DNA of 64,000 nucleotides. Origin: Pseudomonas nitroreducens. GTDB lineage: Bacteria > Pseudomonadota > Gammaproteobacteria > Pseudomonadales > Pseudomonadaceae. Every line of letters starts with the position of its first letter. Position 1 is the first letter of the stretch. The translations under genes and the position numbers were made by a program. Of the stretch, positions 1 through 8,525 are shown piece after piece. Below the pieces are notes generated by a model. It saw only the letters and a list, made by a program, of their open reading frames with translations, searched no databases and was not told where the DNA came from. The DNA is taken from NCBI RefSeq assembly GCF_014204515.1, contig NZ_JACHLI010000035.1, positions 12,624 to 76,623 of the forward strand. Reading direction: 5' to 3'.

Positions 1-972
1 GCGCGCGCCGAGCCACTGGATGCCGTCGATGAACAGCGCCGAGGAACCCTGATCGAAGATCGGCTGCAGAGCGCCACCCAGGGTGATGGCGAAGAAGAAC
101 ATCAGGTACATGACGAAGAGGAACACCGGGATGCCCAGCCAGCGGTTCAGCGCGATGCTGTCGAGCAGCTGGGTCAGGCGGTGCGGTGCGGCCTCGCGGT
201 GGTTGCTGGCGCGCTCGCAGAGTTCGCCGATCAGCCGGTAGCGCGCGTCCACCAGCAGCAGCTCCGGGTCTTCGCCACAGGCGCAGCGGATGGCGTCACG
301 GGCGGCCAGCAGGCGCGCCGGGTCGAGATTCAGTTGGCGGGCGCTGTGCAGGTCGCCTTCCAGCGCCAGCAGGGCCATCCACGCCTGGGTGGGCGGCGCG
401 TCGTCCGGCAGCAGCTGGGTGACGGCGTTGCGCAACGCAGCCGGATACGGCACTTGCAGCGGCAGCTGGGCGGTCACGCTGTCGATGGCATCCTTCAGCA
501 CATCGATGCCTTCGCCGCGGGTCGATACCAGCGGCACCACCGGGCAACCCAGTTCCCGCGCCAGCGCCTCGCGGTCGATGTTCAGGCCCTGGCTGCGGGC
601 GATGTCGAGCATGTTCAGCGCCACCACGCAGGGCAGGCCCATCTCGCGCAGTTGCACGGTGAGGTAGAGGTTGCGTTCGAGATTGGTGGCGTCCACCACG
701 TTGACCAGCACATCCACCTCGCCATCGACGATGCAGCGGCGGGCGATCTGCTCGTCCAGCGAGGCCTGGGTCGACAGGGTGGTCAGCGAATAGGTGCCGG
801 GCAGGTCCACCAGGCGCACGTTGTGGCGCGCCGTACGGAAGCTGCCTTCCTTGCGCTCCACGGTAACGCCGGCCCAGTTGCCGACGCGCTGGCGCGAGCC
901 GGTGAGCTGGTTGAACAGGGTGGTCTTGCCCGCGTTGGGGTTGCCGATCAGGCCGATGCGCAGCTCTTCCAT
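1..972 (-). CDS. feoB: FeoB ferrous iron transporter, N-terminal part (runs off window)
   Basis: FeoB is the GTP-gated inner-membrane Fe(II) permease. Read on the minus strand from the ATG at 972, the protein opens with MEELRIGLIGNPNAGKTT, whose GNPNAGKT is the G1/P-loop of the FeoB G domain. A G3-like DLPGTYSL and a G4-like NMLD follow, and then the first transmembrane stretch (IPVFLFVMYLMFFFAI) just before the window edge. About 324 codons are present; the rest of the permease lies outside. The start is 6 bases after the feoA stop, so the two genes form an operon. The identification is firm. Confidence 0.96.
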   Translation of the reverse strand, partial: MEELRIGLIGNPNAGKTTLFNQLTGSRQRVGNWAGVTVERKEGSFRTARHNVRLVDLPGTYSLTTLSTQASLDEQIARRCIVDGEVDVLVNVVDATNLERNLYLTVQLREMGLPCVVALNMLDIARSQGLNIDREALARELGCPVVPLVSTRGEGIDVLKDAIDSVTAQLPLQVPYPAALRNAVTQLLPDDAPPTQAWMALLALEGDLHSARQLNLDPARLLAARDAIRCACGEDPELLLVDARYRLIGELCERASNHREAAPHRLTQLLDSIALNRWLGIPVFLFVMYLMFFFAITLGGALQPIFDQGSSALFIDGIQWLGAR

Positions 973-978
973 GGCGGC

Positions 979-1221
979 TCAGTCCCGTGCTTCGAGCTGG
1001 AGGGCTTCGAGCTGGAGGAACGCCAGGTCGCGGCGACGCAGCACCAGACTGCACTGGCGGGTATCCACCTGCACCGGATCGCCCAGCGGCGCGACACGGC
1101 GCACCTGCAGTTCGGCGCCCGGCAGCAGGCCCATGGAGAACAGCCGCTGGCGGAAGGCGGCACCGATCCCGGGGCGGTAACCGGCAATGCGGTACCGGCG
1201 TTGCGCTTGAAGATCGAGCAT
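979..1221 (-). CDS. feoA: FeoA, small SH3-like ferrous iron transport protein
   Basis: An 80-residue cytoplasmic protein of the FeoA family, which assists FeoB. It shows the usual features: GIGAAFRQRLFSMGLLPGAEL, in which the MGL-PG turn is the family signature, then a beta-rich half (PLGDPVQV, LVLRRRDLAFL). The C-terminus is Glu-rich. It is the first gene of feoAB, with feoB starting 6 bases after its stop. A Fur-like box and a weak Anr-like site lie upstream, which fits iron and oxygen control known for feo operons. Confidence 0.95.
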   Translation of the reverse strand: MLDLQAQRRYRIAGYRPGIGAAFRQRLFSMGLLPGAELQVRRVAPLGDPVQVDTRQCSLVLRRRDLAFLQLEALQLEARD

Positions 1222-1253
1222 GGGGAGCCTCCGGGCGAATGTTCGAACAGACA

Positions 1254-1272
1254 GAGAATCGGAATGACTCTC
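1254..1272 (-). promoter_or_regulatory. Candidate Fur box upstream of feoA
   Basis: GAGAATCGGAATGACTCTC matches the 19-bp Fur consensus GATAATGATAATCATTATC at 12 of 19 positions by hand alignment. It lies 33-51 bases before the feoA start, where a repressor would block transcription. Fur control of feo is well known; this particular site is an inference. Confidence 0.5.
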
Positions 1273-1311
1273 ATTTGTTGACGATTATTCGCCTCGCGGC
1301 CGGCCCTGAAA

Positions 1312-1325
1312 CTGATTCAAGACAA
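1312..1325 (-). promoter_or_regulatory. Weak Anr/FNR-like box upstream of feoA
   Basis: On the minus strand the site reads TTGTCTTGAATCAG, against the FNR/Anr consensus TTGAT-N4-ATCAA (7 of 10 defined positions). Anaerobic activation of feo by FNR-type regulators is known in other bacteria. The match is weak and unsupported beyond its position. Confidence 0.25.
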
Positions 1326-1393
1326 GAATTGCCCTGACTACCCCTAAAGAGAGATGGCCCCAAAGAGAGCTGGCCCCAAAAAGGATGGCCATG

Positions 1394-1426
1394 AAAAAGC
1401 CCCCGGAGCTTTCGCTGCGGGGGCCT
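1394..1426 (-). terminator. Rho-independent terminator after the coiled-coil gene
   Basis: On the minus strand AGGCCCCCG and CCGGGGGCT pair around a short loop and are followed by TTTTT. The hairpin begins 16 bases past the stop of the gene ending at 1443. Confidence 0.8.
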
Positions 1427-1442
1427 TGCCCTTCCAGGCAGA

Positions 1443-2282
1443 TCAGCGCGCGCTGAGCTGCTGCTGGAGGTTCTGCATCTGCTGCTGCAGGGTGTTGATG
1501 TTGCGCATCACCTGGATGCGGAACACGTCGAACTCCTTGGTATCGCTGCTGGCCTGACCCTGGCGGCCATCGACCTCGGCGCGCAGCAGCATCAGATCGT
1601 CCTGCATGCTCTTGATCGCCTGGCTCTGGTTGCCCTGCTTCTTCAGGGTGGCGATCTCGCTGTTCAGACTCTGGATCTGCTGGTTGGCGCTGGCCAGATC
1701 AGCCTGCACGTTCTTCAGCTTGTCCTGCTCGTCGGTGATGGCCTTGAGCTTGCCGTCGAGCTGGGTCATCAGCAGCGCGGCGCTTTCCTGCTGGGCCTTG
1801 AGGTCGGCGCTGACCTGCGCCAGGCGCTTGCCCTGGGCGCCGTCGAACTCCGACAGCGAAGTCTGCTGCGCCTTGGCCTGCTCGGCCAGGCGGCCCTGCA
1901 ACTGCTTGACCTGCAGCTTGAGCGCTTCGCGATCGCTCATGCCGTTGGATTCGTTGGTGACGAACTTGCCGCGGATGTCATCCAGGCGACCGGCGGCTTC
2001 CTCGCTGATCTTGGCGAAGCTTTCCTGGGTGGCGATCAACTGCTGCTCCATCAGCAGCAGTTGCTGGTGACTCCACCAGCCGACGCCGGCCAGGGCGATG
2101 GCCATCGCCGCGACCAGCGCCCACAGCGCTCCGGTACCGCCGCCACGCTTCACCGGCTGCGGCACGGGACGGCCGTTGGGCTCGACCACGCGGCGCGGGT
2201 GATGACCGAACTCGTCGCGGTCGGCGGCGTCGGTGGAAAGGTGGGGCACATCATCGAATTCGTCGAACGTGTCGTTACGCAT
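1443..2282 (-). CDS. Single-pass membrane protein with long coiled coil
   Basis: 279 residues from the ATG at 2282 (MRNDTFDEFDD). I preferred it to the upstream ATG at 2372 because it begins the acidic cytoplasmic N-terminus seen in such proteins. One transmembrane helix (LWALVAAMAIALAGVGWW) lies near residues 53-70. The rest is almost entirely Gln/Lys/Leu-rich heptad sequence ending QQQMQNLQQQLSAR, so a long periplasmic coiled coil is likely. It sits beside feoAB as an uncharacterised P. aeruginosa homologue does. No enzymatic motif is visible and the function is unknown. Confidence 0.8.
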   Translation of the reverse strand: MRNDTFDEFDDVPHLSTDAADRDEFGHHPRRVVEPNGRPVPQPVKRGGGTGALWALVAAMAIALAGVGWWSHQQLLLMEQQLIATQESFAKISEEAAGRLDDIRGKFVTNESNGMSDREALKLQVKQLQGRLAEQAKAQQTSLSEFDGAQGKRLAQVSADLKAQQESAALLMTQLDGKLKAITDEQDKLKNVQADLASANQQIQSLNSEIATLKKQGNQSQAIKSMQDDLMLLRAEVDGRQGQASSDTKEFDVFRIQVMRNINTLQQQMQNLQQQLSAR

Positions 2283-2535
2283 GGAATGAACCTGTGGGGA
2301 TAAAGCGGCGTGTTGCCTGCGCAGGGCGCAGTATATCCGTTCGCGTGACACTTCAGAGCAGCGTGCCATCACAGGGCGTCACGCACCTCGTCGGCGCACA
2401 GAAGACCCCGTCATCGTCCCCGCAGTTCCGTGGCCGCCGCGGCAATAGTGGCTTTGCGACATCGTGGCACGCGGCTTGCTCCGGCTCTTCCTCACTTGGC
2501 GCCGCTGTGGCGCCCTTCGCGGGGGAGGAAGTCGG

Positions 2536-2829
2536 GTGATCGAACTCAACAAGGCCATCCTGGATTGCATGCGTGAACTGCGCCGCCGTCTGCGTGAAGA
2601 ACAGGCGCTGGATATCCAGTACCAGCAGAGCGACGCCATCGAAAGGATGCTGCGCGCCTGCGCCGACTCCCTCTGCGCGGAGACCCGCCAGATGGGCGAA
2701 CGCCTGAGCGAGGTGAGCGGCGTGCAACTGCCCCGCCTGGTGCAGGAACCGAGTTTCCTGCCGATGCAGGGCAGCGCGGACCAGCAATACTCCGGGCCGC
2801 TGCGCGGCGGTGCCCGTCCCACGCGCTAG
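2536..2829 (+). CDS. Small conserved hypothetical protein
   Basis: 97 residues from a GTG at 2536, chosen because GGGGGAGGAAG just upstream is a strong ribosome binding site. The frame stays open 24 codons further upstream but without one. The protein is helical and charged (ELNKAILDCMRELRRRLREE) with no signal peptide or membrane segment. It is divergent from the coiled-coil gene. Third-position GC is typical of the chromosome. No family recognised. Confidence 0.6.
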   Translation: MIELNKAILDCMRELRRRLREEQALDIQYQQSDAIERMLRACADSLCAETRQMGERLSEVSGVQLPRLVQEPSFLPMQGSADQQYSGPLRGGARPTR

Positions 2830-2861
2830 ACAGGCAACGCCCGCAGCGATTTTATGGACTG

Positions 2862-2934
2862 CGTAGGAGCGGACTCCGTCCGCGATTGGCCCGCATCGCG
2901 CCGGAGGACATCGCGGACAGAGTCCGCTCCTACG
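2862..2934. repeat. Intergenic palindromic repeat, family A
   Basis: CGTAGGAGCGGACTCCGTCC at the left end is the inverted complement of the right end (GGACAGAGTCCGCTCCTACG) with few mismatches. The same family recurs at 3081, 16257, 16461, 16643 and 33055. Confidence 0.85.
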
Positions 2935-2981
2935 GTTCAACCAGGGAGCGAGGCGTCACACAATGCGCACCCTCCACCAGA

Positions 2982-3058
2982 CGTAGGGCGCATAACCTGG
3001 AACAGGTTATCCGCCGGCACCTCGACGGCGGATAACGCTGACGCGTTATTCGCCCTAC
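2982..3058. repeat. Intergenic palindromic repeat, family B
   Basis: Begins CGTAGGGCGCATAACC and ends GTTATTCGCCCTAC, with an inner GGTTATCCGCC / GGCGGATAACG palindrome. Related copies lie at 10667, 16361, 16562 and 23122. Confidence 0.85.
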
Positions 3059-3080
3059 TCAATCAGGCGCCGAATGCTTT

Positions 3081-3153
3081 CGTAGGAGCGGACTCCGTCC
3101 GCGATTAGCCCGCATCGCGCCGGAGGACATCGCGGACAGAGTCCGCTCCTACG
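3081..3153. repeat. Intergenic palindromic repeat, family A
   Basis: Nearly identical to the copy at 2862-2934 (one visible difference, GATTGG to GATTAG). It lies 22 bases beyond the stop of the dehydrogenase gene on the minus strand. The 345-bp gap 2830-3174 consists mainly of these three repeats; no gene is seen in it. Confidence 0.85.
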
Positions 3154-3174
3154 GTTCAAACAACGAGCGGGGCG

Positions 3175-4164
3175 TTACGCCCCGCGCAGGCGCCACCAAT
3201 CACAGAACTCATCCAGCGCATCCCACAGGCTCGCCTGCGGGTCGTAGTCCAGGTACTGGCGGGCGCGGGAGATGTCCAGGGAGAAGTCCTTGGCCATCAC
3301 CGCCATCCCCAGGCGATGCAGGGTCGGCTCCGGCCGGCCGGGCAGGACCTTGCACACACCCTCGTTGACCAGCGCCAGGCTGCGTGCCAGGCCGTAGGGC
3401 ATGTGTCGCTCCACCGGCGGCATGTCCAGCCGGCGCAGCACGTAGTTGACCACGTCCCACAACGGCAGCGGCTGGCCGTTGCTGATGTTGTAGGCCTGGC
3501 CGAGCGCCTCGTCGCCGGCCATCAGGCTGGCGAAAAGCGCGTCGTTGAGGTTCTGGATGCTGGTGAAGTCCACCCGGTTCAGGCCCTGCCCGATGATGCG
3601 CAGGCGACCCTTGCGGTGCGCGGCGATCATCCGCGGGAAGATGCTGGTGTCGCCGGCGCCGGTGACGAAACGCGGGCGCAGCGCCAGCACTTCCAGGCCG
3701 AATTCCTGGGCGCCGAGGGCCACCAGCTCGGACTGGTATTTGGTCGAGCCGTAGTGGTTGGCGAAGCGCTTGGGCACCTGCTGCTCGCTGATGCCGACGT
3801 GGGCCTGGCCATCGAAGTAGATCGACGGCGACGAGAGGTGCACCAGCCGGCGCACCTTCTGCTTCAGGCACGCCTCGACGATGGCCTCGGTCATGGTCAC
3901 ATTGGCCTGGTGGAAATACTCGCGGCTGCCCCACACGCCCACGGCGCCGGCGCAATGCACCACGGCATCGACATCGCTGCACAGCGCTCGCACCAGCGCC
4001 GGGTCCGACAGGTCGCCGGCCATGAACTCGGCCCCGCGCGCCACCAGCGGCTGCAGCGCTTCCTCGCGGCGTCCGTTCACCCGTACCGCCAGCCCCTGTT
4101 CCAGGGCGAAACGGGCGAAACGCCCGCCAATGAACCCGCTGGCTCCGGTGACCAGAATCTTCAT
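3175..4164 (-). CDS. NAD(P)-dependent epimerase/dehydratase (extended SDR, 3-beta-HSD-like)
   Basis: 329 residues from the ATG at 4164, preceded by AGGAG at good spacing. The N-terminal Rossmann motif GASGFIGG is clear, and YGSTKYQSE supplies the SDR active-site YxxxK. The C-terminal substrate domain resembles the 3-beta-hydroxysteroid dehydrogenase/epimerase family. Substrate unknown; sugar-nucleotide or sterol-like substrates are both possible. It is divergent from the saccharopine-dehydrogenase-like gene at 4356. Confidence 0.85.
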   Translation of the reverse strand: MKILVTGASGFIGGRFARFALEQGLAVRVNGRREEALQPLVARGAEFMAGDLSDPALVRALCSDVDAVVHCAGAVGVWGSREYFHQANVTMTEAIVEACLKQKVRRLVHLSSPSIYFDGQAHVGISEQQVPKRFANHYGSTKYQSELVALGAQEFGLEVLALRPRFVTGAGDTSIFPRMIAAHRKGRLRIIGQGLNRVDFTSIQNLNDALFASLMAGDEALGQAYNISNGQPLPLWDVVNYVLRRLDMPPVERHMPYGLARSLALVNEGVCKVLPGRPEPTLHRLGMAVMAKDFSLDISRARQYLDYDPQASLWDALDEFCDWWRLRGA

Positions 4165-4355
4165 GCACGCCACTCCTGTTCTTATAGTGCGGCGACTCTA
4201 GCAGGCGCTGCACTGCACTACCCTGGCCTTGCACGCCAGAAACGAATCCTTGCAGACCGCAACCAGCCGGCAGGGTTGCACGACTTGCGATCGGCGACAT
4301 GCCGGGGGCGGTTGCGGCTACCCTTGATCACTCTGTCCTTTTCGCGGGAGCCATC

Positions 4356-5417
4356 ATGAGCAAGTCCCACTGGATGATCTACGGCGCCAACGGCTACACC
4401 GGCCGGCTGGTGGCCGAGCAGGCACAGCGCGAGGGCCTGAAGCCCATCCTCGGCGGCCGCAACCCGGCCACCCTGCACGCGCTGGGCAGCTCGCTGGGCC
4501 TGGAGTGCCGGGTGTTCGACCTGGGCGACAGCGCCGCCGCCCTGGCCGCGCTGGAGGACGTCGCAGTAGTCGCCAACTGCGCCGGGCCCTTCTCCGCCAC
4601 TGCCGCGCCGATGATCGAGGCGTGCATCGCCAGCGGCGCGCATTACGTGGATATCACCGGGGAGATTTCCGTCTTCGAATATGCCCACGGCCTGGACGAA
4701 GTGGCGCGCACGGCGGGCGTGGTGCTCTGCCCCGGCGTCGGCTTCGACGTGATCCCCACCGACTGCGTCGCCGCCTGCCTGAAGGAAGCCATGCCCGAAG
4801 CCACGCACCTGGCCCTGGGCTTCGACAGCGGCAGCGGCCTGTCGCCGGGCACCGCCAAGACCACCGTCGAAGGCCTCAAGCTGGGCGGCAAGGTGCGCGA
4901 AGCCGGGCGCCTGCGCGACGTACCGCTGGGCTACAAGCGCCGCGACATCGACTTCGGACGCGGCCTCAAGTACGCGGTGACCATCCCCTGGGGCGACGTG
5001 GCGACGGCCTATTTCTCCACCGGTATCGGCGATATCGAGGTCTACCTGCCGGTGCCGCCGGCGGCCGCCATCGGCATGCGCGTGATGGACAGCCTGCGCC
5101 CGCTGCTGGGCCACGACCGTGTGCAGGACTGGCTCAAGGAACAGGTGGACAAACGCGTCCACGGCCCCGACGAAATGGCCCGCAGCAAGCTGCGCACCTG
5201 GGTCTGGGGCGAAGTGCGCAACGCCCGCGGCGAACGGCGCAGCGCCCGGCTGGAGACCGCCAACGGCTACGACGTGACCATTCACGGCGTGCTCTTCGCG
5301 GTACGCCACCTGCTGGCCAACCCGAACACGGTCGGCTACTTCACCCCGTCGAAACTCTTCGGCGCGCGCTGCATCGAGCAATTGCCGGGCAGCGGCAGCA
5401 TCGTCATTCGCGGCTGA
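4356..5417 (+). CDS. Saccharopine dehydrogenase-like NAD(P)-binding oxidoreductase
   Basis: 353 residues from the ATG at 4356 (GCGGGAG upstream). The N-terminus (MIYGANGYTGRLVAEQA) is the nucleotide-binding motif of the saccharopine dehydrogenase / trans-acting enoyl reductase group. CAGPFS and YVDITGE are further family signatures. The GFDVIPTDC segment follows near residue 130. The substrate cannot be told. Its last 14 bases overlap the end of argP, which runs toward it. Confidence 0.85.
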   Translation: MSKSHWMIYGANGYTGRLVAEQAQREGLKPILGGRNPATLHALGSSLGLECRVFDLGDSAAALAALEDVAVVANCAGPFSATAAPMIEACIASGAHYVDITGEISVFEYAHGLDEVARTAGVVLCPGVGFDVIPTDCVAACLKEAMPEATHLALGFDSGSGLSPGTAKTTVEGLKLGGKVREAGRLRDVPLGYKRRDIDFGRGLKYAVTIPWGDVATAYFSTGIGDIEVYLPVPPAAAIGMRVMDSLRPLLGHDRVQDWLKEQVDKRVHGPDEMARSKLRTWVWGEVRNARGERRSARLETANGYDVTIHGVLFAVRHLLANPNTVGYFTPSKLFGARCIEQLPGSGSIVIRG

Positions 5418-6303
5418 TCGGCACCAGCAGGCCCGGCGCCTTCGCCAGCAGGTGCCGGGTCAGCGCGGCGAGCAATTCGCCGCCATTGCGCCAGTGGTGC
5501 CAATAAAGAGGCACGTCGATCACCCGCCCCGGCAGCATGTCCACCAACTCGCCGCGTTCCAGCTCGCCGAGGACCTGTTGCTCCGGCACCAGCCCCCAAC
5601 CTAGACCGCCGCTGGTCATGCGCACGAAGCCTTCGGAAGACGGGCACAGGTGGTAGCTGAAATGGCTGTCGACGCCCAGGTCCTTGAGGTAGCGATGCTG
5701 CAGTTGGTCGTCCGGACCGTAGACGATGGCCGGGGCGCGCACGAGACCAGCAGGCGTCACGCCTTTGGGGAAATGCCGGGCGATGAAACCCGGGCTGGCC
5801 AGCCCGCGATAGCGCATGGCGCCCAGCGGCTCGCAGCGCCCGCCGGCCACCGGGCGCGGGCTGGCGCAGACACAGCCGGCCACCTCGCCGGCGCGCATGC
5901 GCTTGAGGCCGACCTCCTGATCCTCCACCACCAGGTCCAGCAGCACGTGGCGCTCGCCACAGAAATCTCCGACCGCGTGGGCCCACCAGGTCGCCAGGCT
6001 GTCGGCGTTCAGCGCCAGCCGCAGGCGCTCGGGGGCCGCACCGTCATCCAGCGCGGGCACCCACTGCTGCAGGTCGCCTTCGAGCAGCCGCACCTGCTGC
6101 ACATGGTTGAGCAGACGCTGGCCCAGATCGGTCGGCTGCGGCCGTGCGGCACGCACCAGCACCGGCTGGCCGACCCGCGCCTCGAGCAATTTGATGCGCT
6201 GGGAAATCGCCGATTGCGACAGCCCCAGCACCTGGGCGCCGCGCTCGAAACCGCCCTGCTCCACCACGGCGGCCAGGGCGGCAAGCAGCTTGTAGTCGAA
6301 CAT
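5404..6303 (-). CDS. argP: ArgP (IciA) LysR-type regulator of arginine/lysine export
   Basis: 299 residues, the usual LysR length. The N-terminal helix-turn-helix (GLSQSAISQRIKLLEARVGQ, about residues 23-45) has the ArgP form, and the effector domain follows. ArgP activates the exporter gene argO in response to arginine and lysine. It is divergent from the ACT-argO pair across about 100 bases, the typical arrangement of a LysR protein and its target. Confidence 0.9.
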   Translation of the reverse strand: MFDYKLLAALAAVVEQGGFERGAQVLGLSQSAISQRIKLLEARVGQPVLVRAARPQPTDLGQRLLNHVQQVRLLEGDLQQWVPALDDGAAPERLRLALNADSLATWWAHAVGDFCGERHVLLDLVVEDQEVGLKRMRAGEVAGCVCASPRPVAGGRCEPLGAMRYRGLASPGFIARHFPKGVTPAGLVRAPAIVYGPDDQLQHRYLKDLGVDSHFSYHLCPSSEGFVRMTSGGLGWGLVPEQQVLGELERGELVDMLPGRVIDVPLYWHHWRNGGELLAALTRHLLAKAPGLLVPISRE

Positions 6304-6402
6304 GATCAGTTTTCCTAATGAGATATCAGCAGTATTGGTTTTTCTTATACAGGCCAAAGCCGGACAATCGCCAGCATTCCCACTCTTTATGGATTGCCCA
6401 CC

Positions 6403-6810
6403 ATGGCTGGCGAAACCTCCCTGGCCGCGCTGCTGCGCGACATGACCCCGGTGCTCAACGACGGCGAGTACGTGTTCTGCACCCTGCCCGATGGCCATCT
6501 TCCCGCCGGCCTGCAACCGCTGGGGAGCTTTCGCGAGAGCGAGGGGCTGACGCTGATCCTGGCGCGCGCCGAAGCCGAACAGGCCGGGCTGGCCTTCGAC
6601 TACGTCGCCGCCTGGCTGACCCTGGAGGTGCACTCGGCGCTGCAGGCGGTCGGCCTCACCGCCGCCGTGGCCGGCGCCCTGGCCAAGGCCGGGATCAGCT
6701 GCAACGTGGTCGCCGCCTGGTACCACGATCACCTGTTCGTCGCCCATGCCGACGGCCCGCGTGCGCTGGAGGTATTGCGCGCGCTGGCTCTCGATCCAGA
6801 AGGAAACTGA
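6403..6810 (+). CDS. ACT-domain-like small protein (DUF2241/ACT_3 type)
   Basis: 135 residues from the ATG at 6403; a TTG at 6394 is an alternative. Visible family features are the YVFCTLPDG segment, ESEGLTLIL, and VAGALAKAGISCNVVAAWYHDHLFV, the pattern of an ACT-like amino-acid-sensing domain. It is 3 bases upstream of argO and probably cotranscribed under ArgP, so a role in amino-acid sensing is plausible but unproven. Confidence 0.82.
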   Translation: MAGETSLAALLRDMTPVLNDGEYVFCTLPDGHLPAGLQPLGSFRESEGLTLILARAEAEQAGLAFDYVAAWLTLEVHSALQAVGLTAAVAGALAKAGISCNVVAAWYHDHLFVAHADGPRALEVLRALALDPEGN

Positions 6811-6813
6811 CCC

Positions 6814-7416
6814 ATGTGGCAGAGCTACCTCAACGGCCTGCTGGTCGCCGCCGGCCTGATCATCGCCATCGGCGCGCAGAACGCCTTCGTCCTCGCCCAG
6901 AGCCTGCGCCGCGAGCATCACCTGTCGGTGGCCGCGCTGTGCGTGCTGTGCGACGCCATCCTGGTCAGCGCCGGGGTGTTCGGCCTGGCCAAGATCCTTG
7001 CCGAGAACCCCACGCTGCTGGCCATCGCCCGCTGGGGCGGCGTGACCTTCCTGCTCTGGTACGGCCTCAAGGCCCTGCGCCGGGCGATTGCCCCCGAAGC
7101 CATGGCCGATGCCACCCAGACCGGTCCGCGCTCACGCCGCACCGTGCTGATGGCGGCACTGGCGGTGACGCTGCTCAACCCCCACGTCTACCTCGACACC
7201 GTGCTGCTGATCGGCTCACTCGGCGCCCAGCAGGCAGCACCCGGCGCCTACGCCATGGGCGCGGCCAGCGCCTCGCTGCTGTGGTTCTTCACCCTCGCCC
7301 TCGGCGCTGCATGGCTCGCACCCTGGCTGGCGCGGCCGGCCACCTGGCGCCTGGTGGACCTGATGGTGGCGGTGATGATGCTGGGCATGGCCGTGCAACT
7401 GGTGTTCGCCGGCTGA
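6814..7416 (+). CDS. argO: LysE/ArgO-family amino-acid exporter
   Basis: 200 residues with about six hydrophobic segments. The N-terminal LIIAIGAQNAFVLAQSLRR is the LysE/ArgO signature. The gene is next to argP, its known activator in other proteobacteria. Export of arginine or lysine is inferred from family and context. Confidence 0.9.
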   Translation: MWQSYLNGLLVAAGLIIAIGAQNAFVLAQSLRREHHLSVAALCVLCDAILVSAGVFGLAKILAENPTLLAIARWGGVTFLLWYGLKALRRAIAPEAMADATQTGPRSRRTVLMAALAVTLLNPHVYLDTVLLIGSLGAQQAAPGAYAMGAASASLLWFFTLALGAAWLAPWLARPATWRLVDLMVAVMMLGMAVQLVFAG

Positions 7417-7565
7417 GGCCGGCCAGCTCAGTAGGGCATGGCCCGGCAAATAGTCCGAACGACGATCCGTCACGCCGGTCTCTGTAAGGTGAGCGCAGGT
7501 CCGCGCAGCCCGCGACCTTGGGCCTTTGCCCCTACAGTTGCTGCGTGGATATGCCACAGGTCGGG

Positions 7566-7574
7566 TGCTATGAT
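7566..7574 (+). promoter_or_regulatory. Extended -10 promoter candidate upstream of sodB
   Basis: TGCTATGAT is an extended -10 element (TGn plus TATGAT). It would give a leader of about 170 bases before sodB. No good -35 is visible. The rest of the 334-base gap 7417-7750 shows no convincing gene. Confidence 0.4.
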
Positions 7575-7750
7575 CCGACCTTCGCGGCGCTGGCGGACCT
7601 GGTCTGCCAGACGCAACTGGCGCGCTGCCTGTCCCTTCGGGGGCGTATCGCAGCTACGCCCGGATGCCGCGACACCTAACGATACCGGCCCCGTGTACCG
7701 GTCGCGCGTTCGCCGCGCTAGCCCAGACTGAGTGAGATAGGAGAGACACC

Positions 7751-8332
7751 ATGGCTTTCGAATTGCCTCCGCTGCCCTACGCGAAGAATGCCCTTGAACC
7801 GCACATTTCCGCGGAAACCCTGGAATTCCACCACGACAAGCACCACAACACCTACGTCGTGAACCTGAACAACCTGGTTCCGGGTACCGAGTTCGAAGGC
7901 AAGAGCCTGGAAGACATCGTCAAGACCTCTTCCGGCGGCATCTTCAACAACGCCGCCCAGGTGTGGAACCACACCTTCTACTGGAACTGCCTGAGCCCCA
8001 ACGGCGGTGGCCAGCCCACCGGCGCCCTGGCTGACGCCATCAACGCGGCCTTCGGTTCCTTCGACAAGTTCAAGGAAGAGTTCAGCAAGACCTCCATCGG
8101 CACCTTCGGCTCCGGCTGGGGCTGGCTGGTGAAGAAAGCCGACGGCTCCCTGGCCCTGGCCAGCACCATCGGCGCCGGCTGCCCGCTGACCAGCGGCGAC
8201 ACCCCGCTGCTGACCTGCGACGTCTGGGAACACGCCTACTACATCGACTACCGCAACCTGCGTCCGAAGTACGTCGAGGCGTTCTGGAACCTGGTCAACT
8301 GGGACTTCGTGGCAGAGCAGTTCGCTGCCTGA
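7751..8332 (+). CDS. sodB: Iron superoxide dismutase SodB
   Basis: 193 residues, the standard Fe-SOD length, cytoplasmic. Metal ligands sit in conserved segments: His in LEFHHDKHH, His in VWNHTFYW, and Asp/His in DVWEHAYYIDYRN. The start has AGGAGA 6 bases upstream. In Pseudomonas, sodB is known to be repressed post-transcriptionally by PrrF small RNAs when iron is scarce. A strong terminator follows. Confidence 0.97.
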   Translation: MAFELPPLPYAKNALEPHISAETLEFHHDKHHNTYVVNLNNLVPGTEFEGKSLEDIVKTSSGGIFNNAAQVWNHTFYWNCLSPNGGGQPTGALADAINAAFGSFDKFKEEFSKTSIGTFGSGWGWLVKKADGSLALASTIGAGCPLTSGDTPLLTCDVWEHAYYIDYRNLRPKYVEAFWNLVNWDFVAEQFAA

Positions 8333-8351
8333 ACGATGCCTGATTGATACG

Positions 8352-8380
8352 AAAAACCCGGCCCTGCGCCGGGTTTTTTC
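8352..8380 (+). terminator. Rho-independent terminator of sodB
   Basis: ACCCGGCCCTGCGCCGGGTTTTTT: a GC-rich stem with a small loop and six T residues, 20 bases after the sodB stop. Confidence 0.92.
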
Positions 8381-8525
8381 GTAATGGGCGCGTAACACCT
8401 TGGTGTCAGCTAACCTGAAAGGCCGGTACTGTCGCAAAACAGAACGATGGCCCTTTGACGTCATTGCGCCAATTGCCAATACTCAGCCCCAGTCGTTCGC
8501 CCCTGGCGAGAAACAAGGAACGCCC